A stretch of DNA of 64,000 nt from Pluralibacter sp. UBA7423. GTDB lineage: Bacteria > Pseudomonadota > Gammaproteobacteria > Enterobacterales > Enterobacteriaceae. Position numbers and translations under genes: made by a program. The stretch is from contig DKMD01000025.1 of assembly GCA_002470465.1 (NCBI GenBank), positions 62,001-126,000 of the forward strand, in the 5' to 3' direction. The notes under the pieces are model-generated. The model did no database searches and had not been told where the DNA came from. It was given only the letters and a program-made list of their open reading frames with translations. This document shows positions 36,386 through 46,497 of the stretch, piece by piece (the stretch's first letter is position 1; every line of letters begins with the position of its first letter).

Positions 36386-38296
36386 GTGACGGACGATTTT
36401 GCAACAGACGGGCAGTTAGCCAAAGCGATACCCGGTTTTAAACCGCGTGAACCGCAGCGTCAGATGGCGCAGGCAGTGGCGGAGGCCATCAAAGAAACGC
36501 GTCCGCTGGTGGTGGAAGCGGGTACCGGCACGGGCAAAACCTACGCCTATCTGGCCCCTGCGCTGCGCGCAAAGAAGAAGGTCATTATCTCCACTGGCTC
36601 TAAAGCGCTACAGGATCAGCTCTACAGCCGCGATCTGCCAACCGTCGCCAAAGCCCTGAAATTTACCGGCAGGCTGGCCCTGCTGAAAGGCCGCTCCAAC
36701 TACCTGTGCCTTGAGCGTCTCGAACAGCAGGCGATTGCCGGGGGCGATCTCCCCGTCCAGACGCTGAGCGACGTCATTATTCTGCGAAGTTGGGCGAACC
36801 AGACCGAAGACGGCGACATCAGCACTTGCGTCAGCGTGGCGGAAGATTCCCAGGCGTGGCCGCTGGTGACCAGTACCAACGACAACTGCCTCGGCAGCGA
36901 CTGCCCACTGTATAAAGATTGCTTTGTGGTCAAAGCGCGTAAAAAGGCGATGGATGCCGACGTGGTGGTGGTCAACCATCATCTCTTCCTCGCCGACATG
37001 GTGGTGAAAGAGGGGGGCTTTGGTGAACTGATTCCCGAAGCGGAAGTGATGATTTTCGATGAAGCCCATCAGCTGCCGGACATCGCCAGCCAGTATTTCG
37101 GTCAGTCGCTCTCCAGCCGTCAGCTGCTCGACATGGCGAAAGACATCACTATCGCTTACCGCACCGAAGTGAAAGACACCCAGCAGCTGCAAAAATGTGC
37201 CGATCGTCTGGCCCAGGCGACGCAGGATTTCCGCCTGCAGCTCGGCGAACCGGGCTATCGCGGCAACCTGCGTGAACTGCTGGCAGATAGCGGCATTCAA
37301 CGCGCACTGCTGCTGCTCGATGATGCGCTTGAGCTCTGCTATGACGTGGCAAAACTCTCACTTGGCCGTTCGGCCCTGCTCGACGCCGCCTTTGAGCGAG
37401 CCACGCTGTACCGCGCCCGCCTCAAGCGACTGAAAGAGATTAACCAGCCGGGCTACAGCTACTGGTATGAGTGTACGTCCCGGCATTTCACCCTGGCGCT
37501 CACGCCGCTCACGGTGGCCGATAAATTCAAAGAAGTGATGGCGCAGAAAGAGGGGAGCTGGATCTTCACCTCGGCAACCCTGTCGGTAAACGACGATCTG
37601 CACCATTTCACGGCGCGCCTGGGGATTGATGAGGCTGAATCTCTGCTGTTGCCGAGCCCGTTTGATTACGAAAAACAGGCGCTGCTCTGCGTGCCGCGAA
37701 ATTTGCCGCTGCCTAATCAGCCCGGCGGTGCGAAACAGCTGGCGGCGATGCTGCGTCCGATGATTGAGGCCAACAACGGCCGCTGCTTTATGCTCTGCAC
37801 CTCGCACGCCATGATGCGTGACCTTGCTGAACAGTTCCGTTCAATACTCGATCTGCCTGTGCTGTTGCAGGGGGAAACCAGCAAGGGTCAGCTTTTACAG
37901 CAGTTCGTCAGCGCGGGGAATGCCCTGCTGGTGGCGACCAGCAGCTTCTGGGAAGGGGTGGACGTACGCGGCGATGCGCTGTCGCTGGTGATCATCGACA
38001 AACTGCCGTTTACCTCGCCGGAAGATCCGCTGCTGAAAGCGCGAATGGAAGATTGCCGTCTGCGGGGCGGCGATCCGTTCGATGATGTGCAGCTTCCGGA
38101 TGCGGTGATTACCCTCAAGCAGGGCGTCGGGCGCCTTATCCGCGATATTGACGACCGCGGCGTACTGGTCATCTGCGATAACCGCCTGGTGATGCGCCCC
38201 TACGGCGCGGTGTTCTTATCCAGCCTGCCACCGACCCCGCGCACCCGCGATATCAGCCGGGCCGTGCGTTTTCTCGCCGGTCTCTCTGTGGGGTAA
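36386..38296 (+). CDS. yoaA: YoaA, DinG-family iron-sulfur DNA helicase
   Basis: A 636-residue XPD/DinG-type superfamily 2 helicase. Walker A is VEAGTGTGKTYAYLAP (near residue 44), and the DEAH box is IFDEAHQLPD. Between them CLGSDCPLYKDC and nearby cysteines form the 4Fe-4S site, and the C-terminal motifs include SSFWEGVDVRGDAL and KQGVGRLIRD. E. coli YoaA pairs with the HolC (chi) subunit and helps remove replication blocks and tolerate AZT. It starts at a GTG (36386) after GGGGGCA. Confidence 0.93.
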   Translation: MTDDFATDGQLAKAIPGFKPREPQRQMAQAVAEAIKETRPLVVEAGTGTGKTYAYLAPALRAKKKVIISTGSKALQDQLYSRDLPTVAKALKFTGRLALLKGRSNYLCLERLEQQAIAGGDLPVQTLSDVIILRSWANQTEDGDISTCVSVAEDSQAWPLVTSTNDNCLGSDCPLYKDCFVVKARKKAMDADVVVVNHHLFLADMVVKEGGFGELIPEAEVMIFDEAHQLPDIASQYFGQSLSSRQLLDMAKDITIAYRTEVKDTQQLQKCADRLAQATQDFRLQLGEPGYRGNLRELLADSGIQRALLLLDDALELCYDVAKLSLGRSALLDAAFERATLYRARLKRLKEINQPGYSYWYECTSRHFTLALTPLTVADKFKEVMAQKEGSWIFTSATLSVNDDLHHFTARLGIDEAESLLLPSPFDYEKQALLCVPRNLPLPNQPGGAKQLAAMLRPMIEANNGRCFMLCTSHAMMRDLAEQFRSILDLPVLLQGETSKGQLLQQFVSAGNALLVATSSFWEGVDVRGDALSLVIIDKLPFTSPEDPLLKARMEDCRLRGGDPFDDVQLPDAVITLKQGVGRLIRDIDDRGVLVICDNRLVMRPYGAVFLSSLPPTPRTRDISRAVRFLAGLSVG

Positions 38297-38363
38297 TTTG
38301 CGGCGAACTGTGATAAGATGCGCGCCATTTTGTTGACCCGCTATTGCGAGAGCGCGACGTCCT

Positions 38364-39059
38364 ATGCGAATTCTGGCTATTGATACCGCCACAGAAGCCT
38401 GTTCTGCGGCTTTGTGGAATGACGGTGCCACCACGGCTCACTTCGAGCTTTGCCCCCGCGAACACACTCAACGTATTCTGCCGCTGGTGCAGGATATTCT
38501 CACCGAAACCGCTACTGCCCTGACCGACCTCGACGCCCTGGCGTTTGGCCGTGGGCCAGGCAGCTTCACCGGCGTCCGTATCGGTATCGGCATCGCCCAG
38601 GGACTGGCGCTGGGTGCAAATTTGCCGATGATTGGCGTGTCGACGTTGGCGACTATGGCGCAGGGTGCATTCCGTAAAACGGGGGCAACCCGCGTGCTGG
38701 CTGCCATTGACGCCCGCATGGGTGAAGTCTACTGGGCCGAGTATCAGCGTGATGAACAAGGCGTCTGGCACGGCGAAGCGACCGAAGCCGTGCTGAAACC
38801 TGAAGCCGTTAACGCCCGGTTGAAGCAGCTTGACGGCGAGTGGGCTACAGTGGGTACAGGCTGGCAGGCCTGGCCGGATATGGCGAATGACACCCCTGTG
38901 ACGCGGGTAAACGGCGATACGCTGTTGCCGGAAGCAGAAGACATGTTGCCGCTGGCTTGTCAGCTTTTCGCCGCGCACAAAACTGTTGCCGTCGAACAGG
39001 CTGAACCTGTTTATTTACGTAATGAAGTGGCGTGGAAGAAACTTCCCGGTCGGGAATGA
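38364..39059 (+). CDS. tsaB: tRNA t6A synthesis protein TsaB
   Basis: A 231-residue ASKHA-fold protein (YeaZ). The N-terminus [17 protein letters not shown] and the block [20 protein letters not shown] match. With TsaD and TsaE it forms the complex that adds threonylcarbamoyl to A37 of ANN-decoding tRNAs, and it is essential in E. coli. It lies 67 bases after yoaA on the same strand. Confidence 0.96.
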   Translation: MRILAIDTATEACSAALWNDGATTAHFELCPREHTQRILPLVQDILTETATALTDLDALAFGRGPGSFTGVRIGIGIAQGLALGANLPMIGVSTLATMAQGAFRKTGATRVLAAIDARMGEVYWAEYQRDEQGVWHGEATEAVLKPEAVNARLKQLDGEWATVGTGWQAWPDMANDTPVTRVNGDTLLPEAEDMLPLACQLFAAHKTVAVEQAEPVYLRNEVAWKKLPGRE

Positions 39060-39100
39060 ATCTTAGTGACATAAGCACTGAGAAATAAAGGAGTCTCATC

Positions 39101-39691
39101 ATGGCGAGTCGCAAACAGGTAGTACGTGGGTTACTGGCTGGGCTGGTCATTGCCGCGCTAAGTGGATGCGTGTCGGTACCGGATGAAATCAAGGGCACGA
39201 GCCCGACGCCACAGCAGGATTTGGTTCGCGTAATGGCTGCGCCGCAGCTTTATGTCGGCCAGGAAGCCCGCTTCGGTGGCAAAGTGGTGAATGTTAAAAA
39301 CGAGACCGGTAAAACCCGTCTGGAAATTGCCACCGTGCCGCTCGATGAAGGCGCGCGCCCGGGCCTGGGAACCCCTTCCCGTGGCCGTATTTATGCGGAC
39401 GTAAACGGCTTCCTCGACCCGGTTGATTTCCGCAATCAGCTGGTCACCGTCGTCGGACCGATTACCGGCACCGCGAAGGGTAAAATTGGCGACACGGAAT
39501 ACACTTACATGGTGATGCAGGCGAACGGCTATAAGCGCTGGCGCGTGACGCAGCAGGTCGTGATGCCACCTCAGCCGATTGACCCCTACTGGGGCGGCGG
39601 CTGCTATCACCATCGCTGTGGTTACGGCTACGGCGGCTGGGGCTGGTATAATCCGGGCCCGGCGCAGGTGCAGACCATCGTTACTGAATAA
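39101..39691 (+). CDS. yeaY: YeaY, Slp-family outer-membrane lipoprotein
   Basis: A 196-residue lipoprotein. The signal peptide ends with the lipobox LSGC (cysteine at about residue 24). Conserved blocks [23 protein letters not shown] and [16 protein letters not shown] mark the Slp family, and the C-terminal tail is rich in Gly, Tyr and His ([20 protein letters not shown]), with more His and Cys than E. coli YeaY. Slp proteins are starvation-linked, and their molecular role is unknown. In E. coli yeaY is sigma-E dependent. Confidence 0.92.
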   Translation: MASRKQVVRGLLAGLVIAALSGCVSVPDEIKGTSPTPQQDLVRVMAAPQLYVGQEARFGGKVVNVKNETGKTRLEIATVPLDEGARPGLGTPSRGRIYADVNGFLDPVDFRNQLVTVVGPITGTAKGKIGDTEYTYMVMQANGYKRWRVTQQVVMPPQPIDPYWGGGCYHHRCGYGYGGWGWYNPGPAQVQTIVTE

Positions 39692-39817
39692 TTCATTGTT
39701 TTTAAATCGTTTTGAGACAGCGGCTGGTCCGCTGTTTCTTTTTGTCGGGCAGGACTCCCGTTCATAAGAAAAATAAATAGTGACGCGCTTCGCAACCTTA
39801 AATCCGATTAATTAATA

Positions 39818-39834
39818 AACTGGTACGATAAGTT
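39818..39834 (+). promoter_or_regulatory. FadR operator upstream of fadD
   Basis: AACTGGTACGATAAGTT matches the FadR site at E. coli fadD (CTGGTATGATGAGTT) at nearly all positions. FadR represses fadD here until long-chain acyl-CoA releases it. fadR itself lies in this window at 59250. Confidence 0.75.
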
Positions 39835-39906
39835 AATATGTTGTTAACGACTTGTTTATTAACAGGGGTTGTGATGACGACGAATTCTCATTTCAGAGGT
39901 GATGCA

Positions 39907-41592
39907 TTGAAAAAGGTTTGGCTTAACCGTTATCCCGCCGATGTCCCGGCGGAGATCGATCCTGACCGCTATCAATCCCTGGTAGATCTGTTTGAACAGG
40001 CGACAACTCGTTTCGCCGATCAGCCCGCGTTCGTGAACATGGGTGAAGTCATGACCTTCCGCAAGCTCGAGGAGCGCAGCCGCGCCTTCGCCGCTTATCT
40101 CCAGCAGGGCCTGGGGCTGAAAAAGGGCGACCGCGTCGCGCTGATGATGCCCAATCTGCTGCAATATCCCGTTGCGCTGTTCGGTATTTTACGTGCCGGC
40201 ATGATCGTGGTGAACGTCAACCCGCTGTATACGCCACGTGAACTGGAGCATCAGCTCAACGACAGCGGCGCCAGCGCGATTGTGATCGTCTCCAACTTTG
40301 CCCATACCCTGGAAAAAGTGGTCGGGAAAACCCAGGTTCGGCACGTTATTCTTACGCGCATGGGCGACCAGCTCTCCACGGCAAAAGGCACGTTGGTTAA
40401 CTTTGTCGTCAAATACGTTAAACGCCTGGTGCCGAAGTACCATCTGCCGGACGCCATCTCCTTCCGCCGTGCCCTCCAGCAGGGCTACCGAATGCAGTAC
40501 ATCAAACCGGAAGTGGTGACGGAAGATCTGGCATTCCTGCAATACACGGGCGGCACCACCGGCGTGGCGAAGGGCGCAATGCTGACACATCGCAACATGC
40601 TGGCGAACCTCGCGCAGGTACATGCTACCTACGGTCCGCTGTTCCAGCCGGGCAAAGAGCTGGTAGTCACCGCGTTGCCGCTGTACCACATTTTTGCGCT
40701 GACCATGAACTGCCTGCTGTTTATTGAACTCGGTGGACAAAACCTGCTTATTACCAACCCGCGTGATATTCCGGGTCTGGTGAAAGAGCTGGCAAAATAC
40801 CCGTTCACCGCGATGACCGGTGTGAATACGCTGTTTAACGCGCTGCTGAATAACAAAGAGTTTCAGCAGCTCGATTTCTCCTCGCTGCGTCTCTCCGCAG
40901 GCGGCGGGATGCCGGTACAGCAGGCGGTGGCCGAACGTTGGGTTAAACTGACCGGCCGCTATCTGCTGGAAGGCTATGGCCTGACCGAGTGCGCGCCGCT
41001 GGTGAGCGTTAACCCGCACGATATTGATTATCACAGCGGCAGCATTGGCCTGCCGGTGCCGTCCACGGAAGTGAAGCTGGTGGACGACGATAATAACGAA
41101 GTGCCACCGGGCGAACCGGGTGAACTTTGCGTCAAAGGACCGCAGGTGATGCTGGGCTACTGGCAGCGCCCGGATGCCACCGATGAAATCATCAAAGACG
41201 GCTGGCTGCATACGGGTGACATCGCAGTGATGGACGAAGAGGGCTTCCTGAAGATTGTCGATCGTAAAAAAGACATGATTCTGGTGTCCGGCTTCAACGT
41301 TTATCCAAATGAGATCGAAGACGTGGTGATGCAGCACTCCGGCGTGCAGGAAGTGGCCGCCGTTGGTGTACCGTCCGGCAGCAGTGGCGAAGCGGTGAAG
41401 ATCTTCGTGGTGAAAAAAGACCCGTCGTTGACCGATGAGGCACTGATCACCTTCTGCCGCCGTCATCTGACCGGATACAAGGTGCCGAAGCTGGTTGAGT
41501 TCCGTGATGAGCTGCCAAAATCGAACGTTGGAAAAATTTTGCGACGAGAACTGCGTGACGAAGCGCGCGCTAAAGTGGACAATAAAGCCTGA
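39907..41592 (+). CDS. fadD: Long-chain fatty acyl-CoA synthetase
   Basis: A 561-residue ANL-superfamily enzyme. The AMP-binding motif is [14 protein letters not shown] (near residue 213), followed by EGYGLTEC, and the fatty-acyl signature region contains [26 protein letters not shown]. It activates imported fatty acids at the inner membrane with ATP and CoA. The start is a TTG at 39907 preceded by GAGGTGA, which gives the same length and start ([14 protein letters not shown]) as E. coli. The in-frame ATG at 39838 overlaps the FadR site. Confidence 0.95.
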   Translation: MKKVWLNRYPADVPAEIDPDRYQSLVDLFEQATTRFADQPAFVNMGEVMTFRKLEERSRAFAAYLQQGLGLKKGDRVALMMPNLLQYPVALFGILRAGMIVVNVNPLYTPRELEHQLNDSGASAIVIVSNFAHTLEKVVGKTQVRHVILTRMGDQLSTAKGTLVNFVVKYVKRLVPKYHLPDAISFRRALQQGYRMQYIKPEVVTEDLAFLQYTGGTTGVAKGAMLTHRNMLANLAQVHATYGPLFQPGKELVVTALPLYHIFALTMNCLLFIELGGQNLLITNPRDIPGLVKELAKYPFTAMTGVNTLFNALLNNKEFQQLDFSSLRLSAGGGMPVQQAVAERWVKLTGRYLLEGYGLTECAPLVSVNPHDIDYHSGSIGLPVPSTEVKLVDDDNNEVPPGEPGELCVKGPQVMLGYWQRPDATDEIIKDGWLHTGDIAVMDEEGFLKIVDRKKDMILVSGFNVYPNEIEDVVMQHSGVQEVAAVGVPSGSSGEAVKIFVVKKDPSLTDEALITFCRRHLTGYKVPKLVEFRDELPKSNVGKILRRELRDEARAKVDNKA

Positions 41593-41614
41593 ACTACGCG
41601 TGAGTCGCCTTCAG

Positions 41615-41638
41615 ACGCCGGTTAAGCCGGCGTTTTTT
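41615..41638 (+). terminator. Terminator after fadD
   Basis: ACGCCGG-TTAAG-CCGGCGT followed by six T residues. It ends 28 bases before the rnd start codon, so rnd needs read-through or its own promoter. Confidence 0.88.
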
Positions 41639-41665
41639 ATGGGCGCAAACCATAGAGAATACAGA

Positions 41666-42793
41666 TTGAATTATCAGATGATCACCGAGGACGCTGCGCT
41701 CAGGACCGCCTGTGATGAGGCCCGCAACGTACCCGCCATTGCGCTGGACACCGAATTTGTCCGCACCCGTACCTATTATCCGCAGCTGGGCCTGATTCAG
41801 ATGTTCGACGGCAAGACGGTGGTGCTGATCGACCCGCTGACCATCACCGACTGGGCACCGTTCAAAGCGTTGATGCGTGAGAAAACGGTCACCAAATATT
41901 TGCATGCCGGCAGTGAAGATCTTGAAGTGTTTCTGAATACTTTTGGAGAATTACCGGAACCGCTTATTGATACCCAGATTCTGGCGGCATTCAGCGGCCG
42001 CCCGCTGTCGTGGGGTTTTGCGGCGATGGTTGAGGAGTACACCGGCATTGCGCTCGATAAAAGCGAGTCCCGCACCGACTGGCTGGCGCGTCCGTTGACC
42101 GAGCGCCAGTGCGACTATGCGGCGGCGGATGTCTGGTATCTGTTGCCGATTGCTAAAAAACTGCTGGCGGAAGCTGACTCCAGCGGCTGGCTGCCCGCGG
42201 CACTCGACGAATGCCGCCTGATGCAGCAGCGCCGTCAGGAAGTGGTTGATCCGGCGGACGCCTGGCGCGATATCACCAACGCCTGGCAGCTGCGTACCCG
42301 CCAGCTGGCGTGTTTACAGCTTCTGGCAGACTGGCGTCTGCGTAAAGCCCGCGAGCGTAATATGGCAGTCAATTTCGTGGTACGTGAAGAGCATCTCTGG
42401 AGCGTGGCTCGCTACATGCCGGGTAGTATGGGCGAACTCGACAGCCTTGGGCTTTCAGGCAGTGAAATTCGCTTCCACGGTAAAACGCTGCTGAGCCTGG
42501 TTGAGAAGGCCAAAGCGTTGCCGGAAGAGGCACTCCCTGAGCCGCTGCTGAACCTGATGGATATGCCGGGCTACCGAACGCTGTTTAAAGAGATCAAAGC
42601 GCTGGTGCAGGATGTCAGCAAAGAGAAGGGCGTCAGCGCGGAGCTGCTGGCTTCCCGTCGCCAGATTAACCAGCTGCTGAACTGGCACTGGAAGCTAAAG
42701 CCGCAAAACGGTTTGCCGGAGCTGGTGGCGGGCTGGCGTGGGGAAATGATGGCCGATCGCCTGAATGCGCTGCTGGCGAATTATCCCAGGTAA
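41666..42793 (+). CDS. rnd: Ribonuclease D
   Basis: A 375-residue 3'-5' exoribonuclease. The DEDDy catalytic set is visible: DTEF (residues ~28-31), HAGSEDLEV, DTQILAAF and CDYAAADVWYL. Two HRDC domains follow (WQLRTRQLACLQLLADWR, near 215). It trims tRNA and stable RNA 3' ends. The start is a TTG at 41666 (MNYQMIT) preceded by a poor ribosome site, as in E. coli where the TTG start and a U-run keep expression low. The longer ORF to 41495 runs through fadD. Confidence 0.95.
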   Translation: MNYQMITEDAALRTACDEARNVPAIALDTEFVRTRTYYPQLGLIQMFDGKTVVLIDPLTITDWAPFKALMREKTVTKYLHAGSEDLEVFLNTFGELPEPLIDTQILAAFSGRPLSWGFAAMVEEYTGIALDKSESRTDWLARPLTERQCDYAAADVWYLLPIAKKLLAEADSSGWLPAALDECRLMQQRRQEVVDPADAWRDITNAWQLRTRQLACLQLLADWRLRKARERNMAVNFVVREEHLWSVARYMPGSMGELDSLGLSGSEIRFHGKTLLSLVEKAKALPEEALPEPLLNLMDMPGYRTLFKEIKALVQDVSKEKGVSAELLASRRQINQLLNWHWKLKPQNGLPELVAGWRGEMMADRLNALLANYPR

Positions 42794-42832
42794 ACAGTCA
42801 GTGCTTTTTTCAGAAAAGCGCTTTCGTGTTTG

Positions 42833-42876
42833 CCCCTTCTCCCTGTGGGAAAGGGCAGGGAAGAGGGTATCAGGCC
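42833..42876 (+). repeat. Dispersed palindromic repeat, copy 1
   Basis: CTTCTCCCTGTGGGAAAGGG and the following bases to GTATCAGGCC match, by eye at more than 80 percent, the reverse complement of 56721-56771. It sits between the convergent genes rnd and minE. Confidence 0.65.
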
Positions 42877-42889
42877 ACAGAGTTGTACC

Positions 42890-42970
42890 AATTGCCGGGG
42901 GGCTGCGTTTGCCCGCCCTGCGGTTTATGGCCGAGACTGTAGCCCCGATAAGCAAAGCGCCACCGGGGAA
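42890..42970. repeat. REP/BIME element
   Basis: TGTAGCCCCGATAAGCAAAGCGCCACCGGGGA (42938-42969) is a REP unit. A degraded inverted partner (CCGGGGGGCTGCGTTTGCCCG) lies to its left. It lies between convergent rnd and minE. Confidence 0.7.
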
Positions 42971-42992
42971 TGATCCGGATACAGAATCCAAT

Positions 42993-43016
42993 AAAAAACC
43001 CGCCGAAGCGGGTTTT
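42993..43016 (-). terminator. Terminator after minCDE
   Basis: On the minus strand AAAACCCGC-TTCG-GCGGGTTTTTT, 4 bases after the minE stop. Confidence 0.9.
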
Positions 43017-43020
43017 CACA

Positions 43021-43290
43021 TCAGGACTTAGACTCTTCCGTTTCAGGAAGCGTCACGTTGAGCTCAAGAATCGAGATATCCCCGTCTTTTTGCTCCAGCT
43101 GAACGGTCACCATTTCCGGGTCAATCTGAATGTATTTGCAGATCACTTCCAGGATGTCTTTACGCAGCTGCGGCAGATAGTGTGGCTCTGCATCACTGCG
43201 GCGGCGTTCCGCGACGATAATCTGTAAACGTTCTTTCGCGATGTTGGCGGTGTTCTTTTTTCGTGAGAGAAAAAAGTCGAGTAATGCCAT
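43021..43290 (-). CDS. minE: Cell division topological specificity factor MinE
   Basis: An 89-residue protein. The N-terminal anti-MinCD region ([22 protein letters not shown]) binds membrane and MinD, and the C-terminal topological domain follows ([16 protein letters not shown]). It drives pole-to-pole oscillation of MinD by stimulating its ATPase. It lies 3 bases after minD. Confidence 0.97.
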   Translation of the reverse strand: MALLDFFLSRKKNTANIAKERLQIIVAERRRSDAEPHYLPQLRKDILEVICKYIQIDPEMVTVQLEQKDGDISILELNVTLPETEESKS

Positions 43291-43293
43291 AAC

Positions 43294-44106
43294 TTATCCT
43301 CCGAACAGGCGTTTGAGGAAACCTTTCTTCTCTTCTTCGATGAAGCGGAAAGGACGTTCTTCTCCCAGCAGACGATCAACCGTGTCGGCGTAGGCTTTGC
43401 CTGCGTCGGCTTCGGCATCCAGAATAACCGGCTCACCCTGGTTAGAGGCGCGAAGGACTGACTGATCTTCCGGGATCACGCCAACCAGTTTAATGCGCAG
43501 AATTTCCAGCACATCTTCCATGCTCAGCATGTCGCCTTTGCTGACGCGGCCCGGATTGTAGCGGGTGAGCAGAAGATGTTCTTTAATCGGATCTTCGCCT
43601 TTCTCGGCGCGGCGAGATTTTGACGCCAGAATGCCCAGAATACGGTCGGAGTCACGAACGGAAGAGACTTCCGGGTTAGTGGTAATCACGGCTTCATCGG
43701 CGAAGTAAAGCGCCATCAGCGCGCCGGTTTCAATGCCCGCCGGAGAGTCACAGACGATGAAATCGAATTCCATCTTCTTCAGCTCTTCGAGCACCTTTTC
43801 CACACCTTCGTAAGTCAGTGCGTCTTTGTCACGAGTCTGAGAGGCCGGGAGAATATAGAGATTTTCGGTACGCTTATCTTTAATCAGCGCCTGGTTCAGC
43901 GTGGCATCGCCCTGAATGACGTTCACGAAATCATAAACCACGCGGCGTTCACAGCCCATGATCAGGTCGAGGTTACGCAGGCCGATGTCAAAGTCGATAA
44001 CGACTGTCTTCTTTCCCTTCTGGGCCAAACCAGTAGCGATGGCCGCGCTGGAGGTGGTCTTGCCAACGCCCCCTTTACCCGAAGTCACAACAATAATGCG
44101 TGCCAT
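43294..44106 (-). CDS. minD: Septum site-determining ATPase MinD
   Basis: A 270-residue deviant Walker-A ATPase (GKGGVGKTT at residues 10-18, with the second lysine), switch motifs DFDIGLRNLDL and CDSPAGIE, and a C-terminal amphipathic membrane helix (KKGFLKRLFGG). It recruits MinC and MinE on the inner membrane. It lies 22 bases after minC. Confidence 0.97.
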   Translation of the reverse strand: MARIIVVTSGKGGVGKTTSSAAIATGLAQKGKKTVVIDFDIGLRNLDLIMGCERRVVYDFVNVIQGDATLNQALIKDKRTENLYILPASQTRDKDALTYEGVEKVLEELKKMEFDFIVCDSPAGIETGALMALYFADEAVITTNPEVSSVRDSDRILGILASKSRRAEKGEDPIKEHLLLTRYNPGRVSKGDMLSMEDVLEILRIKLVGVIPEDQSVLRASNQGEPVILDAEADAGKAYADTVDRLLGEERPFRFIEEEKKGFLKRLFGG

Positions 44107-44128
44107 AAAAATTCCTTGTTAAAAGGGA

Positions 44129-44827
44129 TCAGTTTAACGGTTCAATTGCCAAAGCCGCTTCGTCCAGACGCAGACGAACCGCTTTGCCATAATAGTCGGC
44201 GGTGATGTTTTCACTCAGCCAGTAAACACCCGCGATAGACACCAGCTCTGCCGCGAGGTGGGTACAAAATATTTGTGCTTCCCGGTCACCGCTGGCACCC
44301 GCCAGTGCGCGTCCACGCATCATGCCGTAAATGTGAATGTTCCCGTCGGCGATAAGCTCCGCGCCCGCACTCACATGACTTGTGACAATCAGATCACAGT
44401 TTGGTGCATAAATGCGCTGACCGGAACGAACCGGTGTATCAATCAATCGCGTTTTTGTGACGGGAGTAGCAATTGGTGCCGGAGCAGGGGGCTCAACAGG
44501 GGCTGCCCGAACCGCTTTTTCTTTCCCTTCAGTCAGTAAGGGAATGCCGACCAGCTCGATTTCGGCCTTCAGTGCGGGATTTTTACAGCCGCTGACGCCC
44601 ATAATGCGCAAGCCCGTAGCGGAAATGGCCTGCTGCAATGGTTTCCATTGGGTCACATTATCCAGACTGCTGATATTGACCACTACCGGTGCGTGTTTCA
44701 GAAAAGCGGGAGCCTGGGCGATTTTGTCTTCTAACGCCTGACGAATAACCTCGGGTTTTGCCTCGTGCAAATGAACCACTGATAACGTGAAGCTACTGCC
44801 TTTAAGTTCGATGGGCGTGTTTGACAT
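44129..44827 (-). CDS. minC: Septum inhibitor MinC
   Basis: A 232-residue protein with the N-terminal FtsZ-inhibiting domain ([16 protein letters not shown]), an Ala/Pro linker (residues ~105-125) and a C-terminal beta-helix dimer domain ([20 protein letters not shown]) that binds MinD. It blocks Z-ring formation near the poles. The start MSNTPIEL at 44827 follows E. coli, and an in-frame ATG at 44842 adds five residues. Confidence 0.97.
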   Translation of the reverse strand: MSNTPIELKGSSFTLSVVHLHEAKPEVIRQALEDKIAQAPAFLKHAPVVVNISSLDNVTQWKPLQQAISATGLRIMGVSGCKNPALKAEIELVGIPLLTEGKEKAVRAAPVEPPAPAPIATPVTKTRLIDTPVRSGQRIYAPNCDLIVTSHVSAGAELIADGNIHIYGMMRGRALAGASGDREAQIFCTHLAAELVSIAGVYWLSENITADYYGKAVRLRLDEAALAIEPLN

Positions 44828-44953
44828 CCTGGCCTTACTCAATTTTCAATTTATCAGCCGCACGGCTGCGGTGATATTCCGAAGACTACCGGGCATGTTA
44901 TAGTCACTAATATAGAGTGGCAAGTCGCCACCGTCTAATTCAGAGTAAAAGTG

Positions 44954-45229
44954 ATGTTTTGTGTGATCTATAAAAGTAATAAGCGCGACCAGACCTACTT
45001 ATATGTCGAAAAAAAAGACGATTTCTCCCGCGTGCCGGCTGAATTAATGCAGGGGTTTGGTCAACCGCAGCTGGCCATGATTCTGCCCCTGGACGGGCGT
45101 AAGACATTAGCCAATGCCGATCTGGAAAAAGTAAAAAAAGCCTTAACTGAACAAGGCTATTATTTGCAACTGCCGCCTCCGCCGGACAATTTACTTAAGC
45201 AGCATCTCCAGGCGAGCGGAAAACAATAA
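44954..45229 (+). CDS. ycgL: YcgL-domain protein
   Basis: About 91 residues forming one YcgL domain ([41 protein letters not shown]). Its structure is known in E. coli, but the function is not, and it tends to sit next to rnd or minC as here. A GTG immediately precedes the ATG. The ATG was chosen. Some relatives have a longer N-terminus. It is divergent from minC. Confidence 0.9.
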   Translation: MFCVIYKSNKRDQTYLYVEKKDDFSRVPAELMQGFGQPQLAMILPLDGRKTLANADLEKVKKALTEQGYYLQLPPPPDNLLKQHLQASGKQ

Positions 45230-45248
45230 CGCAACGACAGGAGCAGGC

Positions 45249-45908
45249 ATGTATCAACATCATCACTGGCAGGGCGCGTTACTGGATTACCCGGTCAGTA
45301 AAGTGGTTTGTGTAGGGAGTAATTACGCCAAACATATTCAGGAGATGGGCAGCGCCACGCCGGAAGAGCCGGTGCTGTTTATTAAACCTGAAACGGCGCT
45401 GTGTGATATTCGCCAGCCGTTAGTGCTGCCGGAAGGCTTTGGCTCGGTGCATCATGAAGTTGAGCTGGCGGTGTTGATTGGCGGCACGCTGCGTCAGGCC
45501 TCTGAGGAGCACGTGCAAAAAGCAATTGCCGGCTACGGCGTGGCGCTGGATCTCACGCTGCGTGACCTGCAAGGCAAAATGAAGAAAGCGGGCCAGCCGT
45601 GGGAAAAAGCCAAAGGCTTTGATAATGCCTGCCCGATCTCCGGCTTTATTCCGGCAGGCGATTTCCAGGGCGATCCGCAAAACACGCCGCTCAGTCTGAA
45701 GATTAACGGTCAGGTGCGCCAGCAGGGCTCCACCTCAGACATGATCCACAAAATTGTGCCGCTGATTGCCTACATGAGTCGTTTCTTTACCCTCAAAAGC
45801 GGGGATGTGATCCTCACCGGCACGCCGGAAGGCGTCGGCCCGCTCGCCAGCGGCGACGAGCTGGAGGTCAACTTCAACGGTCATTCGCTTACCACCCGCG
45901 TACTGTAA
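45249..45908 (+). CDS. ycgM: YcgM, fumarylacetoacetate hydrolase family protein
   Basis: A 219-residue FAH-fold enzyme. Metal-site and active-site blocks are HHEVELAVLIGG (near residue 63) and GYGVALDLTLRDLQ, and the C-terminal end has GDVILTGTPEGVGPL. Relatives include FAHD1-type acylpyruvase and oxaloacetate decarboxylases, so hydrolysis or decarboxylation of a 2-keto acid is likely. The substrate is not proven in E. coli. It lies 19 bases after ycgL. Confidence 0.92.
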   Translation: MYQHHHWQGALLDYPVSKVVCVGSNYAKHIQEMGSATPEEPVLFIKPETALCDIRQPLVLPEGFGSVHHEVELAVLIGGTLRQASEEHVQKAIAGYGVALDLTLRDLQGKMKKAGQPWEKAKGFDNACPISGFIPAGDFQGDPQNTPLSLKINGQVRQQGSTSDMIHKIVPLIAYMSRFFTLKSGDVILTGTPEGVGPLASGDELEVNFNGHSLTTRVL

Positions 45909-45913
45909 GCATC

Positions 45914-45940
45914 TTTTGCCGCCACCATCGGGCGGCAAAA
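45914..45940. repeat. Strong hairpin between ycgM and ycgN
   Basis: TTTTGCCGCC pairs with GGCGGCAAAA around a 7-base loop, just after the ycgM stop. There is no T-run on the plus strand, so it may be a processing or stability element rather than a terminator. Confidence 0.6.
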
Positions 45941-45986
45941 CTTGCATCCACATGCCAGACTGGTTATAAGGTGCCCCTGGTTTTTA

Positions 45987-46445
45987 ATGGCGGATTTTCT
46001 TATGAGCGACACACCCTTCTGGCAGAGCAAAACGCTCGAGCAAATGACCGACGCCGAGTGGGAGTCGTTGTGCGATGGCTGCGGCCAGTGCTGCCTGCAT
46101 AAGCTAATGGACGAAGACAGCGACGAAATTTATTTCACCAACGTCGCCTGCCGCCAGCTGAATATTAAAACCTGCCAGTGCCGCAACTACGAGCGCCGCT
46201 TCGAATACGAACCGGACTGCATCAAATTGACCCGCGATAATCTCCCGACTTTCGAATGGCTGCCGCACACCTGCGCCTATCGTCTGCTTGCAGAAGGTAA
46301 ACCGCTGCCAGCGTGGCATCCGTTGCTGACGGGATCGAAAGCGGCGATGCACGGCGAACGTATTTCCGTGCGCCACATCGCGGTGAAAGAGTCTGAGGTG
46401 GTGGACTGGGAAGATCACATCATGAATCATCCTGGCCGGGGGTAA
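45987..46445 (+). CDS. ycgN: YcgN, UPF0260 cysteine-cluster protein
   Basis: A 152-residue protein rich in cysteine: CDGCGQCC, the CxxCxxCC-type cluster near residue 30, then [14 protein letters not shown] and EPDCIKL and HTCAYRL. This pattern suggests an iron-sulfur or zinc site (YkgJ-like family). Function is unknown. The start MADFLMSD at 45987 matches the E. coli start region. A second in-frame ATG (46002) is possible. Conservation with E. coli is high. Confidence 0.9.
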   Translation: MADFLMSDTPFWQSKTLEQMTDAEWESLCDGCGQCCLHKLMDEDSDEIYFTNVACRQLNIKTCQCRNYERRFEYEPDCIKLTRDNLPTFEWLPHTCAYRLLAEGKPLPAWHPLLTGSKAAMHGERISVRHIAVKESEVVDWEDHIMNHPGRG

Positions 46446-46464
46446 TTTCCGCCAGGATGCAGAA

Positions 46465-46495
46465 GAAGCCACCGCAGTTAGCGGTGGCTTTTTTG
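46465..46495. terminator. Bidirectional terminator between ycgN and iutA
   Basis: AAGCCACCGC-AGTTA-GCGGTGGCTTTTTTG has A and T runs on both sides and ends just before the iutA stop codon. Confidence 0.85.
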
Positions 46496-46497
46496 TA

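Noticed and set aside
40189..41466. 425-codon minus-strand ORF opposite fadD
   Set aside because: The antisense frame of a highly conserved gene, with His/Arg/Val-rich composition typical of such shadows.
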